From Algoriphagus chordae (GTDB taxonomy: Bacteria; Bacteroidota; Bacteroidia; Cytophagales; Cyclobacteriaceae), in contig NZ_QKZT01000005.1 of the NCBI RefSeq assembly GCF_003254055.1, forward strand, positions 62,001 through 126,000: a stretch of 64,000 bases of DNA, given 5' to 3'. This document shows positions 34,681-43,687 of the stretch, piece by piece. Within the stretch, counting starts at the first letter, position 1. Each line of letters opens with the position of its first letter. The notes below the pieces were generated by a model. The model made no database searches. It saw nothing but the letters and a program-made list of their open reading frames with translations, and was not told the origin of the DNA. Position numbers and translations under genes: made by a program.

Positions 34681-34708
34681 ATCCCGATCTGAAAAGTCAA
34701 ATCGGGAT
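34681..34708. other. 8-base-stem hairpin
   Basis: ATCCCGAT (34681-34688) pairs with ATCGGGAT (34701-34708). An A-rich stretch lies to its left, so it could end a minus-strand transcript, but no minus-strand gene lies just upstream of it. Confidence 0.4.
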
Positions 34709-34926
34709 GATTCCTATTTCCTACAATTCGCCTGTCTCTCCACCATCCATGATTGTATAGTAGTGGATGTGGGATTTTCTCATTTATTTTTCAGAGCACA
34801 TAAAATTGCTGCTATTCCAAAACAGGTACCTAAACCAAGAGAATTATAAAGAAATGCTGTAGCTATCAACTAGATTGGACATTTTTGCTTTTAGCTCCTT
34901 ATCTTTATTTTCAAACAACACATGTG

Positions 34927-36219
34927 ATGAAACTAACACTTACCCTCCTTTTGAGCTTCCTGATTATCAATGCTACGTTTTCCAGTATGATGGGTAAGGA
35001 TCACAATTTCGATTCACAGCTAATTCCACTTGGTGGCAATACTTTTCAAACTCAAGGATCGAGTACTGAAAAAATCGGTTCTGATGGCATTGTAAATTGG
35101 AAGAATGCGGATACTGAGTTTTCAGTATTCGTGAAATCGGCCACTGATGCAGATGTTTTACTAAGCTTGGAAATCACCGCTCAAAAGAGCAATAGCCAAA
35201 TCAGCATTGAATTGAATGGTCAAGAGGAACTGATTCACTTGCTCGCAGGAAAAACTGGCATTATTCCGATAGGAAATTTTTCTCTGCTGAAAGGCTACAA
35301 TGAGATCAAATTACGAGGTGTAGAAAAATCTGGAACTGACTACAGCAAAATCAAAAGTGTTCAACTTGAGGCTGAACGTCAGTTAGCCCTAAATTATGTC
35401 AAAGACAATATCGACAACCGATTTTACTGGGGTCGTAGAGGACCTTCAGTGCACTTAACTTATAGTCTGCCAGAAGATGAAAACTTCCAGTGGTTTTACA
35501 ATGAAGTGACGGTTCCTGTAGGCTCTGACCCAATTGGCTCCTATTTTATGGCTAATGGTTTTGCTGAAGGGTATTTCGGGATCCAGGTAAATTCTGAAAC
35601 CGAGCGCAGGATTTTATTCTCAGTTTGGAGTCCTTTTAAGACAGACAATCCTAATGAAATACCTGCTGAAGAGAAAATTATCCTTCTGAAAAAAGGCGAG
35701 GATGTTTATACTGGAGAATTCGGGAATGAAGGCTCTGGTGGTCAAAGCTTCCTCAAATACAGCTGGAAGGCTGGGGAAACCTATAGCTTTCTGAATTCCG
35801 TGCAGCCAGATGGAAAAGGCAACAGCATTTATACGGCATATTTCTTAGATCCCGAAAAAGGAGAATGGATGCTGATAGCAAGCTTTCTCAGACCCAAAAC
35901 AGATACCTGGTACAAAAGACCTCACTCCTTTTTGGAGAACTTTGTCCCAGAATCTGGTTATTTGGAGCGCACTGCCAACTATGGAAATCAATGGGCAGCT
36001 GATGCTGAGGGCAACTGGCTGGAACTGACCGAAGCCAAGTTTACTGGTGATGATATCGCAAAAAGAGGCTATAGAATGGATTATGAAGGAGGAGAGAAAT
36101 CAGGGCAATTCTATTTGAGAAATGGAGGTTTTTTCAATGGCATTATTGAATTAAACAGTATGCATCAGCGTAAATCCATCGGAAAGTCTCCTACTGTGGA
36201 CTTTGAAAAACTACCATAA
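34927..36219 (+). CDS. Exported DUF5077/DUF3472 protein
   Basis: I start at 34927 (MKLTLTLLLSFL), which gives a clean signal peptide; the frame is open 14 codons further. The mature protein has a DUF5077-type N-terminal beta domain (about 30-160) and a DUF3472 domain (about 170-420) with FYWGRRGPSVHL, WFYNEVTVP and GGFF segments. These families are found in secreted proteins of polysaccharide users; their activity is unknown. It is followed after 78 bases by an outer-membrane barrel gene on the same strand. Confidence 0.8.
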   Translation: MKLTLTLLLSFLIINATFSSMMGKDHNFDSQLIPLGGNTFQTQGSSTEKIGSDGIVNWKNADTEFSVFVKSATDADVLLSLEITAQKSNSQISIELNGQEELIHLLAGKTGIIPIGNFSLLKGYNEIKLRGVEKSGTDYSKIKSVQLEAERQLALNYVKDNIDNRFYWGRRGPSVHLTYSLPEDENFQWFYNEVTVPVGSDPIGSYFMANGFAEGYFGIQVNSETERRILFSVWSPFKTDNPNEIPAEEKIILLKKGEDVYTGEFGNEGSGGQSFLKYSWKAGETYSFLNSVQPDGKGNSIYTAYFLDPEKGEWMLIASFLRPKTDTWYKRPHSFLENFVPESGYLERTANYGNQWAADAEGNWLELTEAKFTGDDIAKRGYRMDYEGGEKSGQFYLRNGGFFNGIIELNSMHQRKSIGKSPTVDFEKLP

Positions 36220-36297
36220 TTGAGAAAGATAGCATTGGCTAACCCCCTAGGGTATTGAATATACTAGACATTTTAAACATCAATTGACTAATCCCAA

Positions 36298-37452
36298 ATG
36301 AAAGCATTCTACTTTACCTTTTTACTCTTGTTTTGCTTTACCGGAGGATATTCGCAGTCAATAAATGATAGGGTCAAGACTTACTTAGCCAGAAAACAAG
36401 CTCATAAAGATTCAGTAATTGCTGCAGGAAGACCCTATTTAAGCGTCTTAGCAGGACCTGGATATAGTCCTGAAAATGGGCTACTTATCGGAGGTGGCTT
36501 ATTATATAGCTTCAGTACAAATCCATCTTCCAAAACTCTCCAACGATCTACGGCTCCTATCAACCTATTTTATAGCACTAAAGGAAACGTCGGAATATCC
36601 ACCAAGTTAAAATCCTTCTGGATGGAGGATCGATTACGACTTAATATGTATCTAAATGCTAATGATGGGACCGATGAATATTTCGGTGTTGGAATACAAA
36701 ATGCGGAATCAAAAACTTCTGGTGATAGTACTACTCGCTACAAAAGGAGGATTTACACAGTCAATCCAGAAGTTCAAGTGCAAATAATCGACAAAGTCTT
36801 CCTTGGCATGGCCTTTAATTATACTTATCAGAAAAGCAGAGACGAAAATCCCATGATGCTTGAAGATCCAAACTATTTGAAATACGGCAATACCATTCGC
36901 ACTTCTGGCGTATTCTTTTCTGCAGCCTATGACAGTAGAGATGTCATTGTGAATGCTTTCAGTGGTTTTTTTGCTAAGTTTGAGTATGGAAATTATGGTG
37001 ATTTTTTAGGAGGGAAGGAAAAGTTTCAGAGCCATTCTTTAGACCTTAGAAAGTATATCATGCTTTCTAAAAAAATACGAGTACTTGCGATGAGAATTTA
37101 TGGAAGGTATGCTTTGGGGGATGTTCCCTATTCAGAGATGACAATGATTGGTGGATCAAGCGACCTACGCGGCTACATACTGGGACAGTATAGAGACAAA
37201 CTTGGAATGACCTTCGTATCCGAATACCGACACAAATTCTATGACCGGCAAGGAGATCCGACCAAACATGGAATGACACTTTGGTTAGGAACAGGCACTG
37301 TAGCTCCTGATTTTGAAAACATAGCCCACCTGATACCAAATTTTGGGGTAGGATATCGTTTAGAGGTTCAGCCTAGAATGAATGTTCGTTTTGATTTCGG
37401 TGTAGGTAAACACACGACGGGTCTCTATTTCAATTTTACAGAAGCTTTTTAA
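36298..37452 (+). CDS. BamA/Omp85-like outer membrane beta-barrel
   Basis: The 384-residue protein has a signal peptide (cut after GGYSQ) and then a barrel of the surface-antigen D15 type. GPGYSPENGLLIGGG marks the first strands, GGSSDLRGY near residue 283 is the conserved L6-loop RGY motif of Omp85 proteins, and the chain ends in an aromatic residue (F at the last position). There are no POTRA domains. It may be a short Omp85-like channel. The gene before it is exported too, but 78 bases apart. Confidence 0.82.
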   Translation: MKAFYFTFLLLFCFTGGYSQSINDRVKTYLARKQAHKDSVIAAGRPYLSVLAGPGYSPENGLLIGGGLLYSFSTNPSSKTLQRSTAPINLFYSTKGNVGISTKLKSFWMEDRLRLNMYLNANDGTDEYFGVGIQNAESKTSGDSTTRYKRRIYTVNPEVQVQIIDKVFLGMAFNYTYQKSRDENPMMLEDPNYLKYGNTIRTSGVFFSAAYDSRDVIVNAFSGFFAKFEYGNYGDFLGGKEKFQSHSLDLRKYIMLSKKIRVLAMRIYGRYALGDVPYSEMTMIGGSSDLRGYILGQYRDKLGMTFVSEYRHKFYDRQGDPTKHGMTLWLGTGTVAPDFENIAHLIPNFGVGYRLEVQPRMNVRFDFGVGKHTTGLYFNFTEAF

Positions 37453-37488
37453 AAAACTCACATTGTCTAGTCAAGTATAATTGACTGA

Positions 37489-37520
37489 TTGTGTAAAATT
37501 GACATCCTTGCTTATTTTCG
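37489..37520 (+). promoter_or_regulatory. Possible promoter for the mutarotase-like gene
   Basis: TTG at 37489-37491 and TATTTTCG at 37513-37520 are separated by 21 bases. The -7 box differs from TAnnTTTG by one base. The start point would fall close to ATG 37524, implying an almost leaderless message. Confidence 0.4.
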
Positions 37521-37523
37521 CAG

Positions 37524-38402
37524 ATGATCCACCAATTAGAGTCAGAAGAGCTTAGTATATCAGTCAATCAAACTGGAATTGAACTTAGCTCCATCAAATC
37601 AAAATCATCCCAAGTAGAATATTTATGGCAAGGCAACCCAAGTATCTGGAGCGGCCAGTCCCCTATCCTATTTCCCATCATCGGAGCTTTGAAGGATGGA
37701 TATATGATCTATAAAGAACAAAAATACAGGATGCCAAAGCACGGCTTCTTGAGACATTCTACCAAACCAATTCTCAAAGCCTCCACAGACAATTCCCTCC
37801 TATTCTCCCTTAGTTGGGATGAGGAAAGTCTACTTCAATACCCATTCAAATTTGAGTTTGAAGTAGAATTTAGATTAAAGGGAAAGACAATCGAAATCGC
37901 TCATCATATCAGCAATCATGGAGATGAGAGTATGTATTATTCAGTTGGTGGACATCCAGCATTCAATTGTCCACTGCAGCCAGGTGAAAGCTATGAGGAG
38001 TATTCCCTGGAATTTTCTCAACCTGAGACTGATGCAATCTGGCTGGTTAATGATGATGGATTGATCAGTGATCGGACACAAGCATTTCTTGAAAATAGTT
38101 GCTCTATCCAATTACAGGAACATATTTTTGATAAGGATGCCTTGATTTTCAAGAACCTCAAATCCCGAGAAGTTACCTTAACGCACAAGGATAAAGGAGC
38201 TATTTTGAGAGTGAAATTCGATGACTTCGATTACCTAGGAATTTGGGCAAAACCAGGTGCTCCATTCGTCTGCATTGAGCCATGGATCGGTATAGGTGAT
38301 AGCTCAGACTCCAATAACGAATTTGAAGCTAAAGAAGGCTTGCTGAAACTGGAACCTATGCAAACTGAAACCAAAAGCTACTCGATTAGGGTTCTTGACT
38401 AA
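37524..38402 (+). CDS. Aldose 1-epimerase family protein
   Basis: The 292-residue protein is a galactose mutarotase-like beta-sandwich. The segments IIGALKDGY, PKHGFLRHS, SVGGHPAFNCP and CIEPWIGIGD match the YeaD/aldose-epimerase group, with His in KHGF and GGHPAF as likely catalytic residues. It interconverts sugar anomers; the sugar is unknown. It leads a likely plus-strand unit with msrA (26-base gap) and msrB (19-base gap). Confidence 0.88.
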   Translation: MIHQLESEELSISVNQTGIELSSIKSKSSQVEYLWQGNPSIWSGQSPILFPIIGALKDGYMIYKEQKYRMPKHGFLRHSTKPILKASTDNSLLFSLSWDEESLLQYPFKFEFEVEFRLKGKTIEIAHHISNHGDESMYYSVGGHPAFNCPLQPGESYEEYSLEFSQPETDAIWLVNDDGLISDRTQAFLENSCSIQLQEHIFDKDALIFKNLKSREVTLTHKDKGAILRVKFDDFDYLGIWAKPGAPFVCIEPWIGIGDSSDSNNEFEAKEGLLKLEPMQTETKSYSIRVLD

Positions 38403-38428
38403 ACGAGGAGACTTAATAACCTGAGTAT

Positions 38429-38917
38429 ATGTCAGAAGTAAAGATTGGTTTAGGCGGAGGTTGTCACTGGTGTACAGAGGCCATTTTTCAAGCTTTAGGA
38501 GGAGTTAGTAAAGTAGATCAAGGCTGGATAGCCTCTGATGGGGAGTATGTCAGTTATTCGGAAGCTGTAATAGTGACTTTTGACCCTCAGTCGATTAGTC
38601 TAAAAAACCTACTAGAAATTCACTTACTTACCCATGCTAGTACATCGGATCACAGTTTTCGAAATAAATATAGATCAGCGATTTACTATCCAAACTCAGA
38701 ACAAAAAGCTCTAATAGAAATTGCATTTGGGGAAGCAAAATTGGTTTTGGAAGAAGAGCCTATCACGATGATTCTGCCACTAATGGATTTCAAAAAGAAC
38801 GAGGAGGAGTTCTTGAACTACTATAGTAATCAACCCGATGCCCCTTTCTGCCAAAGATATATTTCTCCTAAACTTGAGTTACTCAGAAAGCGTTACATCA
38901 ATCAATTGAATAAGTAA
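38429..38917 (+). CDS. msrA: Peptide-methionine (S)-S-oxide reductase
   Basis: The 162-residue protein begins with the MsrA signature GGGCHWCTEAIFQ. C12 is the nucleophile, and C15 is an extra Cys next to the usual Trp. It repairs the S form of methionine sulfoxide. The length is near the family norm (about 160-210). It is followed after 19 bases by msrB, so both stereoisomers are handled by one transcript. No signal peptide is present, so it is cytoplasmic. Confidence 0.92.
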   Translation: MSEVKIGLGGGCHWCTEAIFQALGGVSKVDQGWIASDGEYVSYSEAVIVTFDPQSISLKNLLEIHLLTHASTSDHSFRNKYRSAIYYPNSEQKALIEIAFGEAKLVLEEEPITMILPLMDFKKNEEEFLNYYSNQPDAPFCQRYISPKLELLRKRYINQLNK

Positions 38918-38936
38918 TTAAAACGAAGGAAAATAT

Positions 38937-39386
38937 ATGCTTAACTGGAACGACATCATCAAATATGCAACTAGTGGAAATCCTGAACCTCCTAAGCGCG
39001 TGGAAAAAACGGATGCAGAATGGAAAGAACTCTTAAGTAGGGAAGAATACTATGTCACTCGACAGAAAGGGACAGAACGAGCTCATAGTTCTGAGCTATG
39101 CAGCTTGTTTGAGCCTGGTCTTTATGCCTGTAAATGCTGCAAAACACCACTTTTTGATTCGAATGAAAAATTTGAAAGCGGTACAGGCTGGCCATCATTT
39201 ACTCAACCGGTGAAGGTGGAGAATGTAGCATATCATAAAGATATCAGCTTTGGAATGATCAGAGTAGAAGCGCTTTGCAATGTATGCGATGCACACTTGG
39301 GACATGTATTTCCTGACGGACCAGCGCCTAGCGGCTTGAGATATTGCATGAATGCTGTCTCTTTGGAAAAGGTTGCTGAAGAATAA
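38937..39386 (+). CDS. msrB: Peptide-methionine (R)-S-oxide reductase
   Basis: The 149-residue protein has the MsrB zinc pairs ACKCC and CNVC, the fold motif GTGWPSF and the catalytic Cys in RYCMNAVSL. It reduces the R form of methionine sulfoxide. It lies directly after msrA and is followed by a strong terminator at 39411-39445. Confidence 0.95.
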   Translation: MLNWNDIIKYATSGNPEPPKRVEKTDAEWKELLSREEYYVTRQKGTERAHSSELCSLFEPGLYACKCCKTPLFDSNEKFESGTGWPSFTQPVKVENVAYHKDISFGMIRVEALCNVCDAHLGHVFPDGPAPSGLRYCMNAVSLEKVAEE

Positions 39387-39410
39387 GAATATCTTGTTAA
39401 TGAATTTTGA

Positions 39411-39445
39411 AGTAGCAGTCTCGCTAAAGACTGCTACTTTTTTTT
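39411..39445 (+). terminator. Rho-independent terminator after msrB
   Basis: AGTAGCAGTC and GACTGCTACT form a perfect 10-base stem with an 8-base loop, followed by seven T. It reaches the stop codon of the convergent SDR gene. Confidence 0.92.
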
Positions 39446-40091
39446 AATCAATATTCGCAATAAATGGAGCTTCTCTAATATGCTTCTCATCTCGCAAACT
39501 GGCTATAAGGAATTTTGCCAAACTGGTAGCTGAAATATGCTGTCCCGGGCAATCCCCTAGCGAAACAGAAATCTCGGGAGCCTCATCTGTCTGGCCTATT
39601 AATGGCAATCTTACCAAGGTCCAGTCCAACTTGCTAGCGCAAAGAAGTTCGTACTCTAGCTGCCTATCCTGAGTAGAAATGGGATAATTGGCATACATCC
39701 AATCGGTAGCAGCTTGTGTTACTTCTCTTTTTTGGTCTGTCGCTGTATCTACATTCAATCCTGTAATGACGATGTAGCGATATATTCTGCTCTTTGACAA
39801 AGCCTCCAATATGAGTCTAGTTGCTTTGCTGAAAATTGTAGGTTCGCTATAAGGTATCCCAGTTCCTAACATAGAAATCAAGCCATCACAGTCTGATATC
39901 AGTGATTGAATTGCATTCTTGTCCAAGACATCTCCCATGATAACTTCCAAGTTGGGATGCACTGGAGGTACTTTCTCAGGGTTTCGAATTAGGACTTTGA
40001 TTTTGAAATTTTGACGTAGGAGTTCCTTGACAAGAAAGGTTCCTGATTTGCCTGTGCCACCGATTACGGCGACTTTATTGATATTTTGCAT
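39444..40091 (-). CDS. NAD(P)-binding SDR-like protein
   Basis: The start at 40091 (MQNINKVAVIGGTGKSG) puts the nucleotide-binding GGTGKSG near the N-terminus; the frame extends 12 more codons upstream without homology. The 215-residue protein resembles the NAD(P)H-binding atypical SDR family (NmrA/BVR-B-like), with VLIRNPEKV and VIMGDVLD following. The substrate is unknown. It is monocistronic and convergent to msrB. Confidence 0.82.
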   Translation of the reverse strand: MQNINKVAVIGGTGKSGTFLVKELLRQNFKIKVLIRNPEKVPPVHPNLEVIMGDVLDKNAIQSLISDCDGLISMLGTGIPYSEPTIFSKATRLILEALSKSRIYRYIVITGLNVDTATDQKREVTQAATDWMYANYPISTQDRQLEYELLCASKLDWTLVRLPLIGQTDEAPEISVSLGDCPGQHISATSLAKFLIASLRDEKHIREAPFIANID

Positions 40092-40246
40092 TTGATTCTT
40101 TATAAAATTTGAGTAAAAATAAACCACAGTATTCCCTAGCAGGAATAGCTTATTGACTTGCGAGAAGGCAAGTGCTGGTTCTTTCAGATATTTTATAAAG
40201 AGATTCTAATAGGTCAAACATAGCTTAAAAAAATCAACCTTGAAAG

Positions 40247-40278
40247 TAAAAGGGAGCTAGATTCTAAGTAGCCCCCTT
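40247..40278 (-). terminator. Likely terminator of the DUF6807 operon
   Basis: On the minus strand AAGGGGGCTA pairs with TAGCTCCCTTTT, with one G-U pair, over a loop of about 9 bases, then T-rich sequence. It is just downstream of the 40286-41371 stop codon. Confidence 0.55.
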
Positions 40279-40285
40279 CATTATT

Positions 40286-41371
40286 TTACTTCGCCCATTC
40301 AATATAATCTCGATTGACTTGGCCGTCTAAGACAGTTTCGTTGGAATAAATGATAATTCTATACTTGAAAGTAGCTGATTCGCCTTTTGCCAATTTGAAG
40401 TTAAGCTCATCCTTACCATCGCTCAATGCTTTTTGTCCCAAAGGATTAGCAGCAAACAAGCCATATCCCCTTGCATGCCAATAAGTTGGGTAACCTGGGT
40501 TAGAAGGAAAATCAAGTATGGCCACAGAGATATTCTCGTCTTTTATCTTGCCAGTTAGACTCACCCAAGCTCCTCTCGTACCCCAAACATCATCTCCTTC
40601 CACTCCTTCACTACTTAGATACAAGCCTGTGACGCCTTCATTATTCATCGTAGGCACATCAGTAGCTTTTCCAGAAGCATCAGTGAATACCTCAGGTTTG
40701 GTAGATGGATGCTCCAATTGTCTCGCAGTACGAAGGCCAAGCATTCCTTCTTTATTATCCGTCATTTTCACTTCACCATTTGGGGCAGTCAAAGTTGCGA
40801 TTCGATCTATAGTCCGCTGATCATCCTGACCACGGAAAATGAAGGTTGTGTTTTCTGTCAAGAGTACTTCTCCTTGGTTATTCATCCAATCGAGACTTAC
40901 TTCCAATACGCCTTCCTCATTTCCACTTTTCACAGACTTGATAGATTTATGAACGATATGTCCATACTTCGTTTTGTCCTTGATGGCAGAGGAATTATTC
41001 CAAAAATCGAGGCCATTCACGTCTCCATAGTTGAACCAAAGTCCTAGATGATGGGGATGATCTACACGCTCTCCGGGTCTAGGCGCAACTGGCCAACCTC
41101 TGGTGATTGCATTTCCATGTGCTGTATTGATTGGATAAAGCACTGGCTTTTCTAAACTGTCTGGATAAATGTAGGAAGTGAAAAATTCCCCGTCGATAAT
41201 GACATCTACCTTCTTAGCAGCATCGTTTCTAACCAATTCAATTCTGTCTTTCACTTCTTCAGTTTCTTGTTCGGTTTCACTTTTCACATCTGTACCTCCA
41301 CAGGCAAAAGTCATTGCTGACAAGGCTATTAGGGTGGAGTAGTTAAAGAATTTTTGTCTATTAAAATTCAT
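40286..41371 (-). CDS. DUF6807/PmoA-like lipoprotein
   Basis: The 361-residue protein has a lipoprotein signal (MTFACGG lipobox near residue 24) and the DUF6807 motif set: INTAHGNAITRGWP, HPHHLGLWFNYG and TYWHARGYGLFAANP. The family was once annotated as methane oxygenase PmoA but is linked to carbohydrate use in Bacteroidota. It lies third in a minus-strand unit behind a Gfo/Idh/MocA dehydrogenase and a TIM-barrel epimerase; the gap to the TIM-barrel gene is 62 bases. Confidence 0.82.
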   Translation of the reverse strand: MNFNRQKFFNYSTLIALSAMTFACGGTDVKSETEQETEEVKDRIELVRNDAAKKVDVIIDGEFFTSYIYPDSLEKPVLYPINTAHGNAITRGWPVAPRPGERVDHPHHLGLWFNYGDVNGLDFWNNSSAIKDKTKYGHIVHKSIKSVKSGNEEGVLEVSLDWMNNQGEVLLTENTTFIFRGQDDQRTIDRIATLTAPNGEVKMTDNKEGMLGLRTARQLEHPSTKPEVFTDASGKATDVPTMNNEGVTGLYLSSEGVEGDDVWGTRGAWVSLTGKIKDENISVAILDFPSNPGYPTYWHARGYGLFAANPLGQKALSDGKDELNFKLAKGESATFKYRIIIYSNETVLDGQVNRDYIEWAK

Positions 41372-41433
41372 CTTATAATTCTGGATTTAGTATTAAATGA
41401 TTTATAAAATTTAGCTAATGAGATATGAGCTTC

Positions 41434-42315
41434 TTATCCTTTACCTTTCTTCAATTGATTGAATAAAGCCAATTGCTCTTTCAAAGCAGCCACTCGATCT
41501 GTAGGTTCGGTACGTGCTTCCATCAGAATCCAACCGTCGTATTTGATTCCATTAAACAGTTTGAAAAGTTCTGGATATGGATAATCTCCTTCGTTGAATT
41601 CTCGCACATGCACGGTGTCACCAAACCATTGCTTCACAGAATTGAAATTGGCTTCCAAGCCTGGAGGCAAGAGATCTTCAGCATTGCAATTCCAGCATAT
41701 CTTCACGGCTGGTTCCGTAACCTGATCGAAGATGGCCTTCATAGTTGGAAGCTCCTGAGTCAAATGTCCATGTACTTCCACCCTTACCAATTGACCATAT
41801 TCAGCCGCGAACTTACCAACTTCATTAAATGAAGCTGCGATCTGTGCGATTGTCTTTTCTTTGGGAACTCCTTCTGGCAGATTGTTAGGTTTCACCTTAA
41901 TTCCTGTCGCTCCTATATCTTTACAAAGCTTAATATATTCTTTGGTCCCGTCTATATTTTTGCGAAGCACCGCCGGATCTGGACTGTGATACTCAAAATT
42001 ACTTCCATACCCCAAGCAAGTCACCTTGCTATCTTCAAAGCGTTTTTTCACTTCGGCACGTTCTGCAGCATTCAGGCTCGTTTCTACGCCATGAGCATGC
42101 TCTGTTCGAAGCTCTACACCGAGTACACCGGCCTTTTCACAATTGGCAATAAGTGTGGGCAGATCCCAATCTTTGCCCCATTGATAAGTCACCAGACCAA
42201 ATTTCATCCCTGATTTTGCCATTGCAAAGGTATCTAAAGGGAACTGCATAGCCGCCAGACTTAAACTGGCTGCTACGCTTTTTTGCATAAATTCTCTTCT
42301 GGAATTATTCTTCAT
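41434..42315 (-). CDS. Tat-exported TIM-barrel sugar isomerase/epimerase-like protein
   Basis: I start at 42315 (MKNNSRREFMQKS), which puts a twin-arginine signal RREFMQ at the N-terminus and removes a 32-base overlap with the preceding gene; the protein is then 293 residues. The body is a xylose-isomerase-like TIM barrel with GVELRTEHAHG, KVKPNN, VEVHGH and CWNCNAED as metal-site regions. It probably isomerises or epimerises a sugar or keto-sugar in the periplasm. One base separates it from the oxidoreductase gene. Confidence 0.85.
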   Translation of the reverse strand: MKNNSRREFMQKSVAASLSLAAMQFPLDTFAMAKSGMKFGLVTYQWGKDWDLPTLIANCEKAGVLGVELRTEHAHGVETSLNAAERAEVKKRFEDSKVTCLGYGSNFEYHSPDPAVLRKNIDGTKEYIKLCKDIGATGIKVKPNNLPEGVPKEKTIAQIAASFNEVGKFAAEYGQLVRVEVHGHLTQELPTMKAIFDQVTEPAVKICWNCNAEDLLPPGLEANFNSVKQWFGDTVHVREFNEGDYPYPELFKLFNGIKYDGWILMEARTEPTDRVAALKEQLALFNQLKKGKG

Positions 42316-42316
42316 A

Positions 42317-43687
42317 TCAGACCTTGTTTGGAACAGTGTATGGATCACGATAGTCTCTTGTCAGCAATTTGTCAGCTTCCTTGTCCTTGACAAACGTTTC
42401 AGTATCTCCATCAAATCGCAGTTCACGTCCAGTTAGATAAGATACGTTGGCGATCAGTGGTAATACTGAAGACTTAAAGCCTTCCTCTATATCGCAGTGT
42501 AGCGCTTCGTTATTTCCAGCTCTGATTCCATCTAGGAAATTGGCATAATGCTCAGCACCGCCTGGCGCAGCTAAGACTTGGCTACTTGGTGCAGGTGCGG
42601 ATTCTTTTTTGGATTGAGCAAAAGGCTCTTTTTCCTTCTCACGGAATGCTTTCCAAGTTCCACCATCTAATTCCAAATAGCCTTTAGTACCATAAAATAC
42701 ATTCCCGATATGGATGTCTAAGCTAGATTCCCCATTGGTATATCTTCCTCGAGTTTCAAATTCCAGCATGGTTCCATCTGCATACTTGAATGTGGAGCTT
42801 TGCGTATTTGGTGTTTCCTGAGAGCATTCATTTGGATCGATGCCATAGATTCCTCCAGCAGAATATACTGAAACTGGATGCTCATTCTTGTTCATTCCCC
42901 AGCGTGCTACGTCAAACTGATGTGGCCCTTGGTTTCCCGTATCGCCATTTCCTGTTGCCCAGTGCCAGTGCCAGTTGTAATGCACCTTCTTCTCATTATA
43001 TGGAATCATCTGTGCAGGACCTCTCCAGTAATCGTAATGCAATGAAGCAGGTGGCGTACTATCAGGCACCTTGCCAAAAGAATCACGTGGTTTGAAACAG
43101 GTACCACGAGCCATATAGACATCGCCAATTCCTCCACCATGAAGAAATTCCATTGCCTCCATCACATTGGCTATTGATCTGTTTTGGAATCCTACCTGAA
43201 CTCGCCTATCGTATTTGCGGGCAGCTTCCACCATTTTTCTTCCTTCCCAGACATTGTGACTGGCAGGCTTCTCTATATATACATGCTTTCCAGCTTGGCA
43301 AGCCCAGATCGTGGCCAGCGCATGCCAGTGATTCGGTATAGCCATAGACAATGCATCCAATTCCTTATCTTCCAGCACCTTGCGTATATCCCACTCTGTC
43401 ACTGGAGTGATGCCTGTTTTCTCTATAACAACTTTTGACTTTGGTTCGAAATACTGTTCATCGGCATCACACAAGGTCTTTAATCTTACATTTCGATTTT
43501 CTTTCAAGGCACACCATTGATTGATGTGATTACTACCTTGTCCACGAATCCCGACCACAGCAATATTGATTCGCTCATTGGCGCCAATGATTGAGGCATA
43601 AGATTTGGCACTCATACTCATGCCTGCCATTGCTATTCCTGCGGTACCTAAGAGACTTTTCTTAATGAACTCTCTTCTTTTTTCCAT
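42317..43687 (-). CDS. Tat-exported Gfo/Idh/MocA oxidoreductase
   Basis: The 456-residue protein opens with the Tat motif RREFIKKSLLG. Then follow the NAD-binding strand INIAVVGIRGQGSNH and the EKPASHNVWEG motif with the key Lys. The C-terminal domain carries WHWHWATGNGDTGNQGPHQFD, as in Bacteroidota family members that oxidise sugars or inositol-like compounds. The likely role is NAD-dependent glycoside or keto-sugar oxidation in the periplasm with a tightly bound cofactor. It is the first gene of the trio. Confidence 0.9.
   Translation of the reverse strand: MEKRREFIKKSLLGTAGIAMAGMSMSAKSYASIIGANERINIAVVGIRGQGSNHINQWCALKENRNVRLKTLCDADEQYFEPKSKVVIEKTGITPVTEWDIRKVLEDKELDALSMAIPNHWHALATIWACQAGKHVYIEKPASHNVWEGRKMVEAARKYDRRVQVGFQNRSIANVMEAMEFLHGGGIGDVYMARGTCFKPRDSFGKVPDSTPPASLHYDYWRGPAQMIPYNEKKVHYNWHWHWATGNGDTGNQGPHQFDVARWGMNKNEHPVSVYSAGGIYGIDPNECSQETPNTQSSTFKYADGTMLEFETRGRYTNGESSLDIHIGNVFYGTKGYLELDGGTWKAFREKEKEPFAQSKKESAPAPSSQVLAAPGGAEHYANFLDGIRAGNNEALHCDIEEGFKSSVLPLIANVSYLTGRELRFDGDTETFVKDKEADKLLTRDYRDPYTVPNKV

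Larger units (their letters stand above)
34189..34926. other. Long gene-free stretch
   Basis: About 740 bases lie between two divergent genes without a convincing coding frame. It holds copy B of the 60-base repeat (34375-34433) and a hairpin with perfect 8-base arms ATCCCGAT/ATCGGGAT (34681-34708). No tRNA or known RNA family is recognised. The length leaves room for an unrecognised small RNA. Confidence 0.5.

Noticed and set aside
40286-41371. Methane monooxygenase subunit PmoA
   Set aside because: This label comes from an old domain name. The protein is a soluble-type lipoprotein with no membrane-bound monooxygenase features.
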